A model generated the notes under the pieces. That model was not told the origin of the DNA. It did not search any database and worked only from the letters and a program-made list of their open reading frames with translations. Positions 36,501 to 49,344 of a stretch of 64,000 nt of DNA are shown here, piece after piece. A program made the translations under genes and the position numbers. Every line of letters begins with the position of its first letter. The first letter of the stretch is position 1. This DNA is from Larix kaempferi (Eukaryota > Streptophyta > Pinopsida > Pinales > Pinaceae). The DNA is taken from contig BSBM01001444.1 in assembly GCA_027924585.1 (NCBI GenBank), positions 1,364,001 through 1,428,000 of the forward strand, in the 5' to 3' direction.

Positions 36501-39500
36501 GTGGCACCATCTGTGTTGTGTGAATGTTGAGTGTGTGGGTGTCTATTTGTGCTTATGTTGCGTGCTTTGATCGGCAAACCCACTTCCTCGAGTGGATTCT
36601 GCCACCATCATATATGTTAATGTTTCACTCTCTTAGTTTAACTCATGGTCTAAATGGGGTAGATTGGAATGATATTTATGATGTATGGAATTAAATGAAA
36701 ACTAGAAAGATTCTTCCTTTGCGAAAATAAATTGATGTTTTCAATGATTTAAGCGCAATACTTTTGAAGAATATCAAATGAATCGAAGAAAAAATATGTT
36801 TTCTTATTTTTTTGTTGGAATTTGCTCATTTATCTAACATAGTCATAATTTTGAGGACTTTACTAATTTCAAAGAAAATTTCGTTTTTTTCTTTGGTTTC
36901 ATTGAAAATTTACCATTTTTTCATGAATGGAGTGTTCAATTGTTTCAGATTGTAAAAATTTGGAAGGGAAACATTTGTTTTTCGCATTTTATTTAAGGGT
37001 TTAGTTAATTTACACTTGTTAATTGAAGTGCAATTATTTATATCGCTCTTCGTCTTTTAAAGGCTAGAGGAATATACGCCAATCAGATTGAAATTAAGAC
37101 CCACCCTTAAAATTTGATCATTAATTTTAAAGTTGTAGAGTTCAACTTTATAGCATATTTGCGAGGCATGTTTAAGACATAATTAATTATATAATATTAC
37201 ATTTTATATATAAAAAATATATATTAATATAATACAAGTTAAATAGGTTTCTTTATGACCATGTGTATTTTAACTAAAAATATTAATAGATAATAGATAA
37301 GTTAGAGATTATATCATAGACTACATAAGTTAGAGTTTTGGTGTCCACCGCCAGATATATAGTAATCCATCGATGGTCAAATTGCATTGACTATTTTTGG
37401 TTAACGAAACTATATCTATGTTCCTAAAGTTAAACTTTATAATTCAAAAAAAATATCTTTTTAACTATTCTTTAAGACTATTTATCTAGTATACAATTCG
37501 CTAAATGTGTGACATGACCAAGATATGACAACCTTTCATGTTATTGTAGGCGGCGTTGTTATGAGAAAATAAACTTAAAAAAATAGTCATTTGCTGACCT
37601 GACAAGGGTGTTGGATATGGGCCGAATTTTCGTGATTGCGAGCCACACTCCAGCCCTTCCATACCCCGGTCGTCCACAACACACTTCAATGTTAAGGCGC
37701 AACCAAATAGTCTATCAACTTCCACAAGACCATTCAAAAGTAATGGTGGTTCATTCTATGACTGTTTCTGTATACAGGGGAGTGACACGACGATGAAGTA
37801 ATAACTATTACTACCAGCCCTACTATGTCTCGTACACATTCTTGATTTTCTTCTTATGTTCCGCTGGATTTGTTGGTTGGTTTATTTTTACATTCAGATT
37901 AAAAGAACAAAGGAAGACAAAGATCAATAGCTATAGTAGATCACTCATACTCCTTTTTTTATCCATATCGTATGTTTAGTATGTTCACCTATGTGAGATA
38001 ACTGATATTTTGACCATAATTTAATTACGTGGTTAGCGAGATGGATTTTGCTATTTGTTACCTTTGAATAATAATATTCCGACATATGTACCTTGTGCAT
38101 GCCCGCGTGTCTTAATTACAAACGTTTTACGAGGCATGGACTTTAACTCTCGTCGCTTCTGCCCCTCCGTTCATTCAATCAATTGGTGCTTCTAGAATTT
38201 TCCCTTTGAAGGTGTTCTCAAGTTCGATTCTACGCACATTCTAGTCCATATTCCAAAATATTCGTGGTAAGGTTTCTCAATCGTTCGGTCAAGTCATGTC
38301 TTTGTTGTAGTTTATTTGTATATAATTGATGGGTTATAATAGTGATTCTCCACGTTATTTTGTTGTGGTTTATCATCTAGTTACTTGTTACACATGTTTC
38401 TCGAGGGTTATTCCTTCAACGTGGGTTAATATGTGTATTTGTGAGAAGGAATGGTATCTTCCTGCGATCTAGGAAGGGGACCCTTCTTCATCTACACCAA
38501 ATTGTAAAATATAAACACCTATCAATGCAACTATTCAATTGAAACATTAAGTATTTGGGAATACAGTGAATTTGTCGATATCTTTGAATTGCCACCTACC
38601 ATCTCTACACCGTTGTTCGCCATGTATATACAACAAAGTATGGGAGGAAGCTATGGCTCATACTACAAAGATTGAAAGACTCGTCCCTCCATGACAATAC
38701 AACTGGAAATGTATGCATTTAGCAATGTTTAGTAGGCCATGAATGCCTGAAACATATTTCCCATTATCCTACACCATGCAAGCCATTAAAGAGTAAGAAA
38801 ATGACATGCAATTGATTTTGAAGCAAATAGAGCCTCGACAATAAAAGCATACAACCTGTGACAGATTCCATTCCAATTGCAAGTCTCATCCACTGAGTCT
38901 AATTTTAAGCTTTAAAGTATTACTATCACCTAGTTCCGAATTGAAGCCACACACCTCTAAATATTGCTCTCATGCCATTCAAAATCAAGGCAGGCTTGAA
39001 CTTTCTGAGGTAGAAATCGACAATTAAACATAGATTTACTGAAGAAATATTATAATAGCTAATTAGAGATATGGTAAATTACATAGATTTTTAGGAGTTA
39101 CAAATTTGGTTTATAATAGCTACTAAAGAAACATTTATTACTACTTTGCATAGATTTGGTAGGATGATTGCTATAGATTTATCAATAAATCATAATAAAT
39201 TTTAATGGTGCAATAGCCTTTTTGGTTTTGTGTTTTCACATATATAATGGAAATATAGAATGTTGTTGTTAGGTCAACAATTTAACGAATCGATAATACT
39301 ACCTAGCCCTTTACATTTGTTACCCATGAACGCGCCCCAGCTTAACACTTAGTTACGGTAACAACCTTTTACTAATTATATTACCCATCTACCTACATAC
39401 TAATAACTCAGCCTTATTTTAAACCTCATACATTTACCCTCAGCCTTGGGAACTTTAACTCAGCCATGCATATGAACTCAACTATACTTAAATCCCTATG

Positions 39501-41059
39501 AACAAAACTTGACGAATACCAGCTTACCTATGGACACCTTTCCGACCTATAACTATCTGACAACCACTATTCTCCATACGCCTTTTGAGTCTTTATATAG
39601 TGGATAGATCCCATATAGGCCACCAAAGGACCTAGTAATGTAAGCTTTCTTTGAGCATATATGATGGCCGCTTTAAGAAGTACGTTCCATCCTTACTTTC
39701 TGTGTCTGCTTTAAGGAAAGTCCTATCATATTGAATCCTTTATGCTGCTTTCTGGTTGCATTATGCCTACCGAGGAGACCTGCACGCGGGTCTACCGCCT
39801 CTTTCCTGCACTTCAGGATGCTAAGTAAGCATGACACATCTAGGCTTGAAGTGCTACCGAACGAGTAGTTGTTTGGAGGATAAATAAAATATTTATGCTT
39901 ACCGAACCTGAGCTTAAGCGGATGTGAAGTTGACGAAGTTAAGATGCCGAAGTAACTAGTGTGAGGTGGCTTGTGCTTTGCTTTTTTTGTTTTTGGATAT
40001 GCATGTATATAATGAAATCATTGGGAATAGACTTTGAAAACCTATACATCAGACCTACGCCTTGGGTGGGACTCTTGGAAACCTATGCTGACTTGGAAAC
40101 TCTCATCTTTGGTTGGACCTTAAACTCATCAATACCCACTTGGTACGCCTCCTGGGGAACTCGCACTCTGCCTTTGGACTATCCTTTGGAAATCGGACTT
40201 TGGTTGGAATATTCCTGGGAACCTATCATCTGACCTCACCCTTAGGACCTGAAACTCAGCATTTGAAAAATCCTCCCTCAACCTTTTGTTGTATTCTGAT
40301 TCTATTGATATGGTATTGGGATATATGGGCATCCTATTCTCCAAGAAGAAAGGAATATAGAGCCATATTATATTATTAAGGAGAGTTGGTGGCACTAGAT
40401 ACAGAACTGGGTTCATAGTAACTAGGAGGTAACTAGAAGTGAAGATTGGATACCTTTCTGGAACCTGTAAAACATGCCATGGATATCTTGAGGGCCACTC
40501 ATTGTACGGATCCTCTTGGTAGTTTGTCCATTGCCTTTTTAGTAGTGCATCTGACCTCAAGGTTTTTTCCTTTTTTTTATCCGGCCCGGTTCATGTTCTC
40601 GGCACAACTATAGTAGTTATGAACCCTGCGAGCAATAGAGTTGTACCGTTCAATTATCTCATTGTTAGTGGATCCCGAGGGGACCCTTTTATCATAATAA
40701 TTGGGTTCGAGGCCTTATCCTCATTCTCGCTCTAAGGCGATCAATCGGAGCAGCTTATTGGTTATCTTCGTCATAGTCGGTGAACACCTTCAATCCAAGG
40801 ATTATAATACTAGTAGTGCTATCATAACCCATGTTTAGCCTCAGCTCCTTTCCTAGGAATGAAGATATCTCCCCACGGTGTCAACAAAAACATCCATCGG
40901 AGGCAATGAAATTGAAATAAATATAGGTTGTAAACCATTGGTCCCTCCAAACTAAGGGTTTTATAGCCTTCTAGGGCTTATAAATGCTTTCAATAACAAA
41001 ATAACTTTTGATTTGAACCATTACAGGGTAGTTACTAAGGATGAAATTTAAGCCCTTTG
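36501..41059. other. Region without recognised genes
   Basis: AT-rich DNA to ~39300, then mixed composition. A possible coding relic (VDWNDIYDVWN then MKTRKILPLRK, with stops) lies at 36660-36790 but is unassigned. 39640-40260 contains phrases such as GGAAACCTATGCTGACTTGGA and variants that repeat loosely. 40560-40900 is GC-richer and could be a retroelement LTR or leader, not demonstrated. Confidence 0.4.
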
Positions 41060-41500
41060 CAAGTAATTCTTTTATCTATAGGGTTTCATTGAGATATACA
41101 ATTTATAAGTAGAACCTTTCGGGCTTCTTTCTTTCTTTCCAAAGCTCGAATCACTAATTTGTCACAGAGACTTTGGGTCTGCATGTGAATGTTTTGCATC
41201 CCTGTACCTCCACATTTTATTGGAGTTAAATATAAATTATAGTTAAGCTTGTGAGAGCCTTTGTTGCTAGAGTTGTTGGTCCACTGAAAACTCTGCAGGG
41301 CCTTCTCTAGATTTTCATAAGCCTTGGAAGGGACCCACCATGGAGAGGAATAAATAGTGTGACAACCAAGATTGCACTACAAATTTGGAATTGACTCATG
41401 AAGGCTAGGAGTTTGGTCATCCATTTTGCTATTTGTTTGTAAACCCTCTACACAACTACCTCTCAAAGCTCTTTAGGAAACCTTGGAAGGTAAAGGGAAT
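41060..41500 (-). pseudogene. LINE-type reverse transcriptase 3' region, relic
   Basis: On the minus strand, pieces follow in the order expected after the RT core of a plant L1-like ORF2: VYKQIAKWMTKLLAFMSQFQ, then YYSSPWWVPSKAYENLEKAL, QSFQWTNNSSNKGSHKLNYN, LYLTPIKCGGTGMQNIHMQT and QSLCDKLVIRALE. This corresponds to the thumb/zf-RVT-proximal region ('FLW...KGxHKVxWxxxCxPKxxGGLGxRDxxxxNxAL'). One frameshift separates the first two pieces, and stops follow the last. The 5' RT core was not found upstream in the window. Confidence 0.68.
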
Positions 41501-43175
41501 TCCAATAAAAAATATGTAACGTACTTGATTCCTTCATTTGTACCTTGAATAAATGGAGCACTTCCATCTCAGATACTCACATGCAATGCTCTGTAAACTA
41601 TTGTGGATATTCTACTAGAACAGTCTGTAACAATAGATCATATAATATTCTACAATCTTTTCTCATATAGTGTTTTTACTGTAGATTGTAGATTGAATGT
41701 TACTAGTTTAATGTCTGAAAAAACTGAGATCACTAAAATTGAAATGAAAGAAGTTAAGCAAATAGCACACCATTTACACAATGAACACAAAATGTACTTT
41801 GGTAAAACCCAATATGAGAAAAGCCTCACTAGAAGGTGAGGCCTATTCTCTTGCTTTTTTATTCTCAGTTATGAATGCAAGTACAAATAAAGTGCACTCA
41901 CTATGGAGTTGCTATGGAAATTGTGGCCTTAATCATTGCGATAGGATCTTTTACTTCCTCTCTCATGCTTCACTATCCCACTCCTAGATCTTTGTTCTAC
42001 TATAGAACAATAAATAATACAATAATAATGGAGCTCCCTTTTCTAGCGGCCTAGTATTAAACATAGTCTAGTGTTAGGGTAAGGGTTTATACATGCCTCA
42101 ACCCCCAATCAGTGTTAAGGTTTTGGACCCTCTTTAATCTTTTTGAAGGTTTGACAAAAAAAGGTTGTTTAAGGCATCAAATGGGATTTGGAAGGTTTTG
42201 GACCCCAAATAACCAAAGCGGGACTTACCCATAAAATGGGCCCTACAAGCCAATAGATTCAATTTTTCCACCTATCGAGTACCAAGATACATTACAAAAT
42301 AGATAATGATCCATTTTTAATTATGCCAATACTTTTATTTGTATATTTTATAGATCTCTATTCAATCTCTTAACATCACAAAGAAAAATGTAAAAAACAC
42401 AAATTGCACAAGCATCACTGTTTAGTTCAAGATCATAATTTCTTCATCTTGCTAGATGACAATTACTGATAAATTACTAGTGACAGATCCTTCTTATAAC
42501 CCGATCTTGTTGACTCAATTATTTAGCATAAAAGGAATAAAAATAAGGCAATTGACCCAGTAGAATAAACAGATTCACCAACACAGGGAATTAGAGTAAA
42601 AGCCAAATTCATAGCGATCCACCAGTAGTAGAGTTCCTGGTAAAATATTAAGTAGCCAATCCATATCATCCGTTTTCTTAAGATCTCGATCCCATGACGG
42701 TTGATCTATCACCAGTGTATGTGCAAGTTGGAATCCTAGCATACTCCCCCACAATTATGATTGCTACCACTTGCCCCCATGACGAGAGGAGACGTTCAAA
42801 TACGTCCGTGTTACCAACGAACGAACAAACAAACGATTCACTGTCCACTGCCAACCTGCCCAGTATGCTTAAGGCATCCACCCAAGTCCATGTCACCAAA
42901 GCACAACACGTATTCACCAGATTCAACAACACGCCCACATTCCCCATCCGCATTCTACCATTCACATATTCCCCATAATTCCCTAGCTCACTTACCCTAA
43001 TGGAACAATTGTACGGATATTGCGAGGGAAATAATACATTCCAATACTCCTACAAATGCACATGGAGGGTGACACAAGGCATGTTAATGACATGATACGA
43101 TCACACGATGAACTCAAAGAGATGAGGTTACTGATAATAGGTTACACTTTGAGGTTAGATTACACAATGAGTGAG
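41501..43175. other. Region without recognised genes
   Basis: Short frames at 41603-41987 and 42678-43000 on both strands lack family features. Nothing else was seen. Confidence 0.45.
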
Positions 43176-43179
43176 GTTT

Positions 43180-44060
43180 GTGACCCCCCTCATAGAGGTC
43201 AACAGAGGAAGTTTTAAACCCCCCTCGTAGACCCCTTCATAGAGACCTACAGGGACGATTTTGAACCCCCTTCATAGATACCTACAAGGGAAGTTGTGAA
43301 CCCCCCTCATAATCCCCCTCATACAAACCTACAGGGACGGTTTGGAACCCCCCTAGTGGAGGACTATAGGGGCGGTTTCAAACCCCCCTCGCAGAGGCCT
43401 ATAGGGGCGGTTGTGAACCCCCCTCGTATAGTCCTACAGGGGCGGTTTGGAACCCCCCTTGTAGAGGCCTATAGAGGCATTTTAGAACCCCCCTCGTAGA
43501 GGCTTATAGGGGCGAGTTTGAACCCCCCTCGTAGAGGCCTAGAGATGCATTTTGAAACCCCCCTCGTAGAGGCCTATAGGGGCGGTTTGGAACCCCCCTC
43601 GTAGATTCCTATAGGGGCGGTTTGTAACCCCCCTCGTAGATTCCTATAGGGGCGGTTTGGAAACCCCCTCGTAGAGGCCTATAGGGGCAGTTTGGAACCC
43701 CCCTCGTAGAGGCCTACAGAGGCGGTTTAAACCCCCCATGTAGAGACCTACAGGGGGGGTTCTGAATCCCCCTCGTCGCAAGCTATGGGGGCAATTAACA
43801 ACCCCCCCATAACCACCTACAATATCAATTTAAAACCCCCCTCATAGACACCTATAGTGGTTGTTAAGAACCCCCCTCATAGACACCTATAGTGGTTGTT
43901 AAGAACCCCCCTCATAGAAACCTATAGTGGTTGTTAACATAGCAAGCTACGGGGGCAGTTTTAAAACCCCCTCATAGTTTTCTACAAGGTCAATTTAGAA
44001 CCCCCCTCATAGCCACCTACAATATCAGTTTAGAACCCCCCCTATAGCTACCTCTATAGC
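43180..44060. repeat. 35 bp minisatellite, ~24 units
   Basis: The core unit is AACCCCCCTCGTAGAGGCCT followed by ATAGGGGCGGTTTGG. Starts of the C-run recur at 43346, 43381, 43416, 43451, 43486, 43521 and so on to about 44034, with near-strict 35 bp spacing. Central units (43346-43730) are the most alike; edge units are diverged and sometimes miss the G-run. Each unit has a C6 run and a G4 run on the same strand around an AGGCCT palindrome, so it can fold. An open frame crossing part of it is compositional, as 35 is not divisible by three. Confidence 0.95.
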
Positions 44061-44118
44061 CATAATAAATCATAATAAAATATATTTTATTAAAAATACC
44101 AATATTTCAATATCAATA

Positions 44119-44187
44119 GGGTACGGAGGAATCAAACCACCAACCTCCTGCTTGTAAGGCATACACTCTACCATTGAGCTAGCACCC
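44119..44187 (-). tRNA. tRNA-like sequence / tRNA pseudogene, anticodon UAC (Val-like)
   Basis: On the minus strand the 69 nt fold as: acceptor GGGTGC/GTACCC (6 bp with one G-T), D-arm GCTC-AATGGTA-GAGT, anticodon arm with loop CTTACAA (anticodon TAC), variable AGGTT, T-arm GGTGG-TTTGATT-CCTCC with one mismatch. The A-box TAGCTCAATGG and B-box GGTTTGATTCC are close to Pol III consensus. The short acceptor stem, anticodon-stem mismatch and TTTGA instead of TTCGA argue for a decayed gene or a tRNA-derived SINE head rather than a working tRNA. An Ala(UGC) ancestor with a G-to-A change is equally possible. It lies ~60 bp from the end of the minisatellite. Confidence 0.45.
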
Positions 44188-44559
44188 TTTAAGAGTTAGG
44201 GAGATGAGCAACATTAACACCCATATTGCATTATTTTTAAGTCTAAGAAAAGACAATAAGAATGTTCAGGAGATGATTGTAACAGGATATACACATGTAC
44301 CCAAATATCTACAGATTATCATGCAAGAGCAACCTGCTCTTTGAAATCCTCACAAGGCATAAGAACTATAATTCCAAACTTTTCGATTGCTTACTAAAAC
44401 AACAAAAATGCTGAAAAAAATTGCATACAATTTGCAGACACAAATTTCAATCATGTGATATGCATTTCATAACATAGTGCAGTTATTCTTATTGTAGACA
44501 TGACATATTGATGCAGTTGAGGAGCTCAATAGTTTGTGCATGGAAGGCCAATATTAAAG

Positions 44560-45148
44560 ACGAATCATCTTCCTTGTTGGTCTCTTCAAGGATAAAGCTT
44601 ACTTTCCATTGGAAGTTTCTCTTTTATCAAATATATCTATAATGACATTAGGAAGACTCCTAAAAATAAACCTAAGACAAATAGGGACATCACATATTGA
44701 CATATCTAGTGCAAGATGTTTCATTGACAGAACAAGTCAAGGAAATCCTGGGAGGTGTAGAGCTGGAAGTGCATTGTTTCTTTCACATTCCATTGGTTTC
44801 TCTTTCAAAGTTGGGGTATGGTAAGGGTTATGATAATTAAGCAGAAATGAAGGCCTTGGAAGCTCTGTTCAGAATTGTAGTGAAGAAAGGATTGGCCTTT
44901 GGGTTTATGGATATTCAAAGTTGATAATTGAATGGGTATATATGTATCTTCAATCAGTTCTTGATGAGATAAAGCTTCCAATTGGGAGATTCAAATTCAT
45001 TTCCTTCACTCCTCTATATAGGGAACACAACATGCGGGCTAACAGTCTCTCAAAGCATGGTTCAGAAGCTTCTGAAAAATACATGGTTCTAGTAGGACAC
45101 AGGGAGGTTCAGATGGTTCGACAATGGATGAGAGTTGTTTATGACTGA
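44560..45148 (+). pseudogene. LINE RNase H-like domain (RVT_3) relic
   Basis: The first part reads FIDRTSQGNPGRCRAGSALF, matching the 'DGASKGNPGxAGxG' start of plant non-LTR RNase H. After stops, the frame continues AEMKALEALFRIVVKKGLAF, then LIIEWVYMYLQSVLDEIKLP and FTPLYREHNMRANSLSKHGS, matching the EAxAL helix, the segment before the last strand and the 'xxREGNxxADxLAxxG' end. Two or more stops and a frame change separate them. It sits on the strand opposite to the LINE relic at 41060-41500, so the two are probably separate insertions. Confidence 0.6.
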
Positions 45149-45409
45149 CAGGCTAAATGGTTTCTGTATAGATGTCTTGTTTCACTTGTGAAATGTAACC
45201 ATTTGTCTCCTTGAAATATAAAGTTGAGATTTTTTCCTTGGAGAAAAAGGTAGCATTCTAATTCTTACATAAAGTTTCCAAGAAACGCATGAATGAATGT
45301 CTCGTGTGATTTTCACCAGTCCCAAAGTATCAATCTGTATTCTCTATTCACAATAATGTCAAGCAGCCAAATAATCAAAGATAAAGAATGCATAGGTTGT
45401 GTTGTAGAA

Positions 45410-45786
45410 TACAAGTGACTCACCAAAAGTCAACTGCTATATAAACTCATCAGTCTTGATAATTAGCCAATTATTTGGGGTAACTTTGGAAGCCGTTAAA
45501 AATTCAACAGCCTCTAACAAGCAATCAATACCCTATATGATACAAACATTTCACCATCTCCCACTTAACTGAGAGCCAATGCTTCAGGCAAGCACAAATA
45601 CAAGTGACTCACCAAAAGCCAGCTGCTATATAAACTCATCAGTCTTGATAATTAGCCAATTATTTGGGGTAACTTTGGAAGCCATTAAAAATTCAACAGC
45701 CTCTAACAAGCAATCAATACCCTATATGATACAAACATTTCACCATCTCCCACTTAACTGAGAGCCAATGCTTTTGGCAAGCACAA
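45410..45786. repeat. Tandem duplication, 189 bp unit x2
   Basis: TACAAGTGACTCACCAAAAG and the next ~170 bp to GAGAGCCAATGCTT..GGCAAGCACAAAT occur twice with very few differences, so the duplication is recent. Confidence 0.96.
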
Positions 45787-46540
45787 ATGGTACAGCTGAT
45801 GAAAGGGCCTTCAGCTTTTGACATTTTGAGACTTCCTCTAATGGGGGAGATCGAGTAAAATGAACCCATAACCTACAAGTTGAAAGATCAATCATCAGAA
45901 TCTGATAGAGGTATCAAAGAACATAAAAAAAGAACTTAAGGAGAAAATAGCAGTGTTGCAAAATGAGCTGCTATGGTACCTATCGGTGGGTAAGGAAGTT
46001 GTTCTGGTGTAAGTGGAAGGAAGGCAGCACTCAGGTCAAAGGAGTGCGCTATGTATGCCCAAATAAATGTAGCGCTCACCACGCTTTCATCTTTGTGCTA
46101 CCCTGTATGCCCTAAGTTTATTAGTAGATAAATAGGAAAAAGAAGAGGGAAAGACAGGAGCAGAGCCATTAGCACTAGAAAGGGTGGTGGTTTATGTAGC
46201 TTCAGTAAGCAGATTCTAGCTCTGCCACCATAATCAAGCCTTTAGTCCCTGTACTCTTATGCACAGTTATGTCATTCTCTATATTTCTGGAATGCAACCT
46301 AGTTATGTTTGTCTCAAAACATTTTATATGTTACTCAAAATAACTTGGCTCAATGATTCTCAAGAACACAAGACTTGGTCCTTCAAGAAATGGTTTGCAA
46401 GCAGTCCTCTGCAATGTGGTCTTGATCCCTCCCTTTGGAAGCCAAACTGTTACTATTACAATCAACACCAAATGATATCCTCTAGATGATGAAAAATTCA
46501 CAGATCCTTGGACATGATAATTTTGTTAATTTGGGAGAAG
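45787..46540. other. Spacer without recognised genes
   Basis: No family-like reading. One 76-codon frame at 46259-46489 is unassigned. Confidence 0.45.
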
Positions 46541-46542
46541 TT

Positions 46543-47290
46543 TCAGTACCAAGATGAAGTACCAATGGCACAATCCTTTTCTTGTGTAACCTTTTTAACA
46601 TTTTTAGTCTCTTCTTTTTCCCTGTTTTGTGAAATCTTGACTTCCTTGAATATCTGCAATTTCTTCATGAATGTGAGTGCCTGATTGTTCCATTTGACTG
46701 CCACTCTTTCTTTTCCAGACTTTGTTGGATTCCTTCTTGGACTTGTGTGAGACATTTTCTCTTGTCAATGGAAATTTTGATTTTCTGCAGGTTTGAGCTT
46801 TATGACCAAATGCATTGCACCTGTAACATCTTACTGTGTAGCAGAATCTTGCAATGTGTCCAATAAAGTTGCAACTCCGACATCTTATCATGTTCTTGGC
46901 ATTTCCATAATTTCTTCTCCTAATTTCCATAATTTCCATTCCTAATTGAGTCTTGAATTGCCTGATCTCCTCATATTGTCTTTTGGTGATCTGCCTCAAT
47001 TTATGAATTTATTGTAGTTCTTTTGTGAGTTCAGCCTCTCGATACACAATCACTTCATCAACTTCTTCAATCGTATGAGAGCAATCATCACATTCTGAGT
47101 TATTACAGACAAAGTGTTCAGGAGAGCCTTTACCTTCATGGTTGATTGAGTTTTGCATCAAGTCTCTGATAGTAATGGATTCAGTTTCCTATCCTTCGGA
47201 TGAGTACAGATCCTTTAGTTTGTCCCAAATCTATTTAGCTGAGACACATTGTCCTACCCTTTCTTTGACGGGATCATGTAATCCATCAAA
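46543..47290 (-). pseudogene. Copia-type gag with two CCHC zinc knuckles, relic
   Basis: The minus strand from ~47270 reads ERVGQCVSAK, a stop, IWDKLKDLYSSEG, then RDLMQNSINHEGKGSPEHFV and HTIEEVDEVIVYREAELTKE, resembling the gag helix 'CxTAKEIWDKLxxLY'. After one more stop (TAA near 47012) an open frame of 131 codons (46999-46604) carries two knuckles, CRSCNFIGHIARFC and CYRCNAFGHKAQTC (C-x2-C-x4-H-x4-C). A basic tail follows. In live elements the knuckles bind the genomic RNA. The stops show it is inactive. No matching protease or pol lies downstream. Confidence 0.75.
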
Positions 47291-47393
47291 TTAACCTTAA
47301 ATCTCCATAAATAACTTTGTATCCTTGAATCAGGTAATCCGTCAGATTAACCTTAAATCCCCATAAATAACTTTGTATCCTTGTAGCTTGGTG
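47282..47393. repeat. Tandem duplication, 56 bp unit x2
   Basis: AGATTAACCTTAAATC.CCATAAATAACTTTGTATCCTTG is present twice at a 56 bp offset, inside what should be the gag N-terminus on the minus strand. This adds to the decay of that relic. Confidence 0.9.
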
Positions 47394-49340
47394 GATTAGC
47401 TCAATCAGTTCAAACGTATTATTTCAAGGTAGAGTTCATCATGAAGTCTCCAGTTCTAATCAATCTAAGCCCCACAGGGTTACTCACTCTTATAGTGGTT
47501 GGCAGTTGAACCACCCTCCATCCAGATATTCCAGGGAAATGGGGGGTGCTAGTAAGGTTTTCCTTGGTTTTTAAAAGTGTTTGTGTGTGCACACGCATAT
47601 TATTTCCATCCCCAATCTGTGGTCCACTGAAAAATTCAGTGGTATGATCTAGCCATTCCGAACATCCCTTCCCCTATTTCCGCAGTTCCAGAAAATCGTG
47701 CAACATAGACCATGACTGTGGGTGAAGCAATGAAAACCATTAAGTGTCATTTGGGGAATGCCCTGGACAAATAGGGCATGGTTGGGTGATCTTGTAATAA
47801 TCCCAACCAGCTGGAGATATTGTAACATCTAAGGCCAAAGAGAAAAATCTAGTGATGGGTATCTAACAGCTCAACCCAGAATCAAAGGTGTATATGTGCT
47901 GGAACAAACCAGTGCATGTAAAACTCATGTAAGGGGAACATGTCCCGAGGGTGTGGGAGGGTGTGCATTGTCAGACTGCCATGATGTCCTCTTCATCTCT
48001 GGCCAGGGTATCTATAATATGCTTAACCCCCCAATATATGGGCAAGAAAGAGAAATGACTAGTCTGGTAGGATTGGGACTGGATATGGTCCATAAGCTCT
48101 AGCATGTATGAGTGATCACCTCACTACAGGAAGACACATCTTAAGGTTTCAATATCATAAAAATCACAGCACTGACAAATTATATCTTCATATGAGATAT
48201 GGTAGTCAGTCGAAACCCGAGGCCAGTGGGAACAAACCCTCAACTGGCCAAGCAAGATCCTCGAATAGTATGCCTAGCGAGTGTAGTCAAGACAAACAAT
48301 GGGGTTTCCCATTAGCTACAGAAAGTGCTCAGAGTGGATGACCATATTAGGCTATTGAGAAAACACAAAGCAATCTCACTGACAAAATGATTTGTAAGAT
48401 TAGAAACGACCCTCTTAAGTCATATGAACAAGCACTTGTATACAAGTTTTCTTTGACCGAGCGCTAAAGCAAAAAAGAAACAGGGAACGCTACCTACAAT
48501 ATTGTGACGGTAAAAATTTAATGAGTGACAAAGGCAGCAAGGTCCATGGACAACTATCCATCACAAGTTGGCGAAAATTCAAACAAGTAATGTGGCAAAG
48601 GTATTACCTGAGGAGTTATGCAAGAGCACTGCAAGTAAAAAGTTTATTTTTGAGATAGATGGTAGGACAAAATGCCATGGAGCGAAGCGATTTCTACTGC
48701 TACATACTCAGTCTGAAGGTTTCTGATAATACTTAAGTGAATAGGTGAACTACACGTGTCAATCTAAAAGGGGTTGGATCTGTTCAAGATTTGGAGTTCA
48801 TGTAGGCTTATAGCAATCTAAGAATCTAAGTGTATGAATGGGGGGAAACAGAGGATTCCGAGGCATTCTGAGGACGAGAATGAATGTATTACAGCATCAA
48901 TTAAAATCAACTACATCAAACATGTGATGACAATAGAACAACAAATTCAAGAAAGGTCAACAAATATGATATCCACAAAACTCTGCTTTATATTATAAGA
49001 CCATCCATGATACAAAAGTATAATATCAGACTTTACAAGCAGAGATGCTTTGAGTTGAGTCTTAAGAAGCATTATGCTGGACAAGTCTTGTTAGATCGCT
49101 CAAGACAACCATCTTGTTTTTCCAGGTTGTAGCTTGCTTGATGACTTATGTTAATACCACCAGTGAATTCGTAGATGAATTCCTATCTATCGATCACAAT
49201 GATTGACATTTTGGTTCCATAATGGTTATTATTTTGTTGCAATGGTTCATTTTCCGTATTGTTTTGTTGCAATGGTTCATCTTCCGTGCTATTTTACATT
49301 CTGGACATTATGACAAGTTGGAGAAATACAATTAGGTCTG
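47394..49340. other. Region without recognised genes
   Basis: Frames at 47896-48102 and 48108-48341 are short and unassigned. No RNA gene or mobile-element end recognised. At 49210-49290 a ~33 bp phrase (TTTTGTTGCAATGGTTCAT) is repeated. Confidence 0.45.
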
Positions 49341-49344
49341 TGGC

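Noticed and set aside
43296-43499. 67-codon ORF with repeated GRFGTPLVE/NPP phrases
   Set aside because: It is a by-product of the 35 bp minisatellite. The unit length is not a multiple of three, and the frame is not kept across the array.
43180-44060. Could the 35 bp array be CRISPR-like?
   Set aside because: The units are contiguous with no unique spacers and the setting is a plant nuclear genome.
47390-47480. tRNA-like phrase GGTGGATTAGCTCAATCAGTTC
   Set aside because: Only the D-arm region resembles a tRNA. No anticodon arm or T-arm could be folded.
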